From assembly GCA_963724805.1 (NCBI GenBank), contig CAVRWA010000014.1, positions 744,001 to 808,000 of the forward strand: a DNA stretch of 64,000 bases, in the 5' to 3' direction. The notes beneath the pieces are model-generated. The model searched no databases and was not told the origin of the DNA. It worked only from the letters and a program-made list of their open reading frames with translations. Origin of the DNA: CAVQZA01 sp963724805. GTDB taxonomy: Bacteria; Actinomycetota; Thermoleophilia; Gaiellales; Gaiellaceae. Shown in pieces: positions 61,852 through 64,000 of the stretch (the stretch's first letter is position 1; the number at the start of each line of letters is the position of its first letter). A program made the position numbers and the translations under genes.

Positions 61852-63146
61852 GCACGTGATGCTGCGGGCCGAGGGCGTCGGCAAGCGCTACCGGATCGGC
61901 GCGCGCGAGCCCTACAAGGCGCTGCGAGACGTGATCGCCGAGGCCTCGCTGACGCGCCGCTGCGCCGCGCCCGCCGCGGGCCCCGGCCGCCGGTCGAGCA
62001 CATCTGGGCGCTCGAGGACATCTCGTTCGACGTCCAGCGGGGCGAGGTGCTCGGCCTGATCGGCGCCAACGGCGCCGGCAAGAGCACGCTGCTGAAGGTG
62101 CTGTCGCGGATCACCGAGCCGACCGAGGGGCAGGTGGTCGTGCGCGGCCGCGTCGGCTCGCTGCTCGAGGTCGGCACCGGCTTCCATCCCGAGCTCACCG
62201 GGCGCGAGAACATCTTCCTCAACGGCACGATCCTCGGGATGCGGAACGCCGAGATCCGCCGCCGCTTCGACGAGATCGTCGAGTTCGCGGGGATGGAGCA
62301 GTTCCTCGACACGCCGGTGAAGCGCTACTCGAGCGGGATGCAGGTCAGGCTCGCGTTCGCCGTCGCGGCGCACCTCGAGCCCGAGATCCTCCTCGTCGAC
62401 GAGGTGCTCGCGGTCGGCGACGCCGAGTTCCAGCAGAAGCTGCCTCGGCAAGATGCGGGACGTGACGCGGGAGGGCCGCACGGTTCTCTTCGTCAGCCAC
62501 AACCTGGGCGCCGTGCGGAGCCTCTGCTCGCGGGCGATCGTGCTGGAGAAGGGCAGGCTCGTCTACGACGGCGACACCGCCGCCGGGGTCCAGCGCTACC
62601 TCGGCTCCGGCGCGGTGGAGGGATCCGGCTCCGTCGAGGGCGAGCAGCTGCGGTCGCGGCTCACCAAGAGCAGGCTCTACAGCCCGACGCCGTTCTTCGA
62701 GTGCAGTCGCATCGCCGTGCTCGACAAGGCCGGCGTGCCGACGACCTCCTTCCGCTCGGACGAGGAGATCACGATCGCGGTCGACTACGAGTGCTTCCGG
62801 CCGGTGAGCCAGTTCCGCGTGCTGGTCGTGCTCAGCGACCAGGAGGGGACGCCGCTGTTCCGGACCGAGAGCATCGACGACAGCCGGCAGTGACCTGGCC
62901 CAGCTCGAGCCCGGAGCGTACCGGTCGAGCGTCACCATCCCGGCCAACCTCTTCGGCGACGTGGAGCTCGGCGTCAGCGTCAGCCTCGTCTCCGAGGTGA
63001 TGCAGGTGCTGGACTTCGAGAGCGTGCTCCAGTTCGGCGTCGACTTCCAGGGCCACCACGGCAATCTCCGCGGCAACGCGTACCTGCGGCCCGCGCTGGG
63101 CTGGCAGACGGAGGCCGCGAGCCCGTCCGAGGTGGCAGCCCGCTAG
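61841..63146 (+). CDS. wzt: ABC polysaccharide export ATPase (Wzt), second copy (frame breaks)
   Basis: About 435 residues. LRAEGVGKRYRIGAREPYKALRD, GLIGANGAGKSTLLKVLSRITEPT (Walker A), SLLEVGTGFHPELTGRENIFLNG, YSSGMQVRLAFAVAAHLEPEILLVDEVLAVGDAEFQ (signature and Walker B) and VLFVSHNLGAVRSLCSRAI. The C-terminal Wzt-type domain from about residue 260 holds RIAVLDKAGVPTTSFRSDEEITI and FGVDFQGHHGNLRG. Breaks near 61988, 62442 and 62890; the second (CTGCCTCGGCAAG) loses two bases. It overlaps the permease by 11 bases. The stop shares CTAG with the convergent methyltransferase. Confidence 0.9.
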
Positions 63147-64000
63147 TGGCGGCGCGTCTCGGCGCCGAGCAGCCGACGCACGCGCGCCCGTAGCGGCCGG
63201 GGCACGGCCGCGCGGCCGAGAGACCAGACGCGGCTCCCGGGCAGGCGGGCCCCAAGCGGCGGCCGCTCCGGCACGGTGGCCGGATCCACCTCCGGCGCCG
63301 GCGTGAGCAGGGCCGTCTCGGCCGTTCCCTTGAGGGCCAGGATCGTGACCCGGTCAGGTGTCTTGTCGGGCTCGGCCGGGACCCAGCACTCGTAGGCGCT
63401 CGTAAAGCCGGAGCGGGCGAGCAGGCTCAGGAGCGACGGACGCGTCGGCGCCCACGCGCTCGCGTTGTCGAGTGAGCTCCACAGCGCCACCAGGCGCTCC
63501 TCCTCCGTCGAGGACGGCTCGTGCTCGAACAGGCTGTGGCCGCGGTAGAGCTTGCCGGCGTACTTCTGCTCGTCCTCGTCCTCGAGTGCTACGTGGGTGT
63601 CGACGACGAGTGCGCGGCGGCATACCGACGCCATCTGCTCCACGAACCCGAACACGTCCGGATGGTCGAGGTGGTAGAGGATGCCCAGGCAGAGGACGAC
63701 GTCGAACTCGCCGTGCGATGCGCGGTCGAGATCGCGCACGTCGCCCTGCCGGAAGTCGACCTCGAGGCCGAGCGTCCGGGCGGCGAAGCGCGCCTTCTCG
63801 AGGTTCGCCTCGCGCCCCTCGATCGCGAGCACCTCGGCGCCGCGGCGGGCGAACTCGAGTGCGTACATCCCCTCGAGGCACGCGAGGTCGAGCACGCGAA
63901 GGCCATCGAAGCGGCCGCCGAAGAGATCCGACACGACCTGCGTGACGCGGCGCAGCTTCACCTCGTCCCCCGTCGGCTGCGGCGACATCGTGAAGACGCC
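63143..64000 (-). CDS. SAM-dependent methyltransferase (DUF1698-like), 5' end outside the window
   Basis: At least 281 residues. RVLDLACLEGMYALEFARRGAEVLAIEGRE is motif I-II, FDVVLCLGILYHLDHPDVFGFVEQM the DUF1698/CmoB-like motif, and ALVVDTHVALEDEDEQKYAGK and RPSLLSLLARSGFTSAYEC follow; the tail is basic (PRPLRARVRRLLG). ATG 63988 is available, but the frame stays open to base 64000 (GVFTM before SPQPTGDEVKLRRV), so the gene probably begins further upstream. Similar in plan to the methyltransferase at 21720. Glycan methylation is likely from context. Confidence 0.8.
   Translation of the reverse strand, partial: GVFTMSPQPTGDEVKLRRVTQVVSDLFGGRFDGLRVLDLACLEGMYALEFARRGAEVLAIEGREANLEKARFAARTLGLEVDFRQGDVRDLDRASHGEFDVVLCLGILYHLDHPDVFGFVEQMASVCRRALVVDTHVALEDEDEQKYAGKLYRGHSLFEHEPSSTEEERLVALWSSLDNASAWAPTRPSLLSLLARSGFTSAYECWVPAEPDKTPDRVTILALKGTAETALLTPAPEVDPATVPERPPLGARLPGSRVWSLGRAAVPRPLRARVRRLLGAETRRH

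Noticed and set aside
1..64000. tRNA, rRNA, riboswitch, CRISPR, transposase or integrase genes
   Set aside because: No cloverleaf, conserved RNA core, regular direct-repeat array or DDE/tyrosine-recombinase motif was recognised on reading; a covariance-model search was not possible here.

Overview
The window is high-GC DNA (about 70 % by eye) with frequent GTG starts, 4-base ATGA/GTGA gene overlaps and TANNNT hexamers 6-12 bases before start codons. This fits an actinobacterial-type genome, possibly a deep branch such as Thermoleophilia; no rRNA or marker gene settles that. No tRNA, rRNA, CRISPR array, transposase or origin was seen. Almost everything from 1.4 kb onward is a surface-glycan locus.

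Layout. 0-1.2 kb: end of an MFS exporter and a DUF402 gene, with a hairpin between them. 1.4-9.5 kb: a tightly coupled operon (lipid-phosphate-type GT2, NDP-sugar 4,6-dehydratase, ATP-grasp ligase, DegT aminotransferase, UPF0104 membrane protein, GT2, large membrane protein) that looks able to make, amidate and transfer a lipid-linked 4-amino sugar. 9.5-12 kb: methyltransferase, GT4, an HExxH protein and a lipoprotein. 12.5-18.4 kb: a minus-strand run of three large GT-C-like membrane proteins behind a methyltransferase. 18.4-31 kb: GT4s, an O-antigen ligase/polymerase, methyltransferases, two more GT-C-like proteins and GT2s. 31-33.6 kb: three GT2 genes. 33.65-45.2 kb: a nonulosonic-acid (legionaminic-like) pathway: SDR, NeuB, NeuC, formyltransferase, PIG-L deacetylase, NeuD-type acyltransferase, CBS-nucleotidyltransferase, LegB-like dehydratase, DUF115 protein, deacetylase-like protein, methyltransferase, Gfo/Idh oxidoreductase and CMP-sugar synthetase. 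46.3-49.2 kb: an island of different composition (GT11, methyltransferase, acetyltransferase) that begins inside a truncated glycosyltransferase. 49.2-63.1 kb: NodZ-like and GT11 fucosyltransferases, a NodU/CmcH carbamoyltransferase, two complete Wzm/Wzt ABC exporters, FkbM and other methyltransferases and three GT4s. The window ends inside another methyltransferase.

How the parts fit: sugar nucleotides (an amino sugar, a nonulosonic acid, fucosylated units) are built by the enzyme modules, assembled by GT2/GT4/GT11 enzymes, decorated by methyl, carbamoyl, formyl and acetyl transfer, and exported by the ABC pairs and/or by GT-C and ligase enzymes acting on lipid-linked sugars.

Data quality matters here. 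From about 20 kb, and densely from 31 to 63 kb, reading frames are broken repeatedly. When the frames are rebuilt from protein family expectations, most breaks are the same event: loss of one CG/GC dinucleotide from an alternating CGCG/GCGC run (2-base deletion). The genes are therefore annotated as whole genes whose frames are interrupted in this sequence, most likely by a systematic sequencing or consensus error. A C-rich pyrimidine tract at 28.39-28.74 kb is a second suspicious patch.
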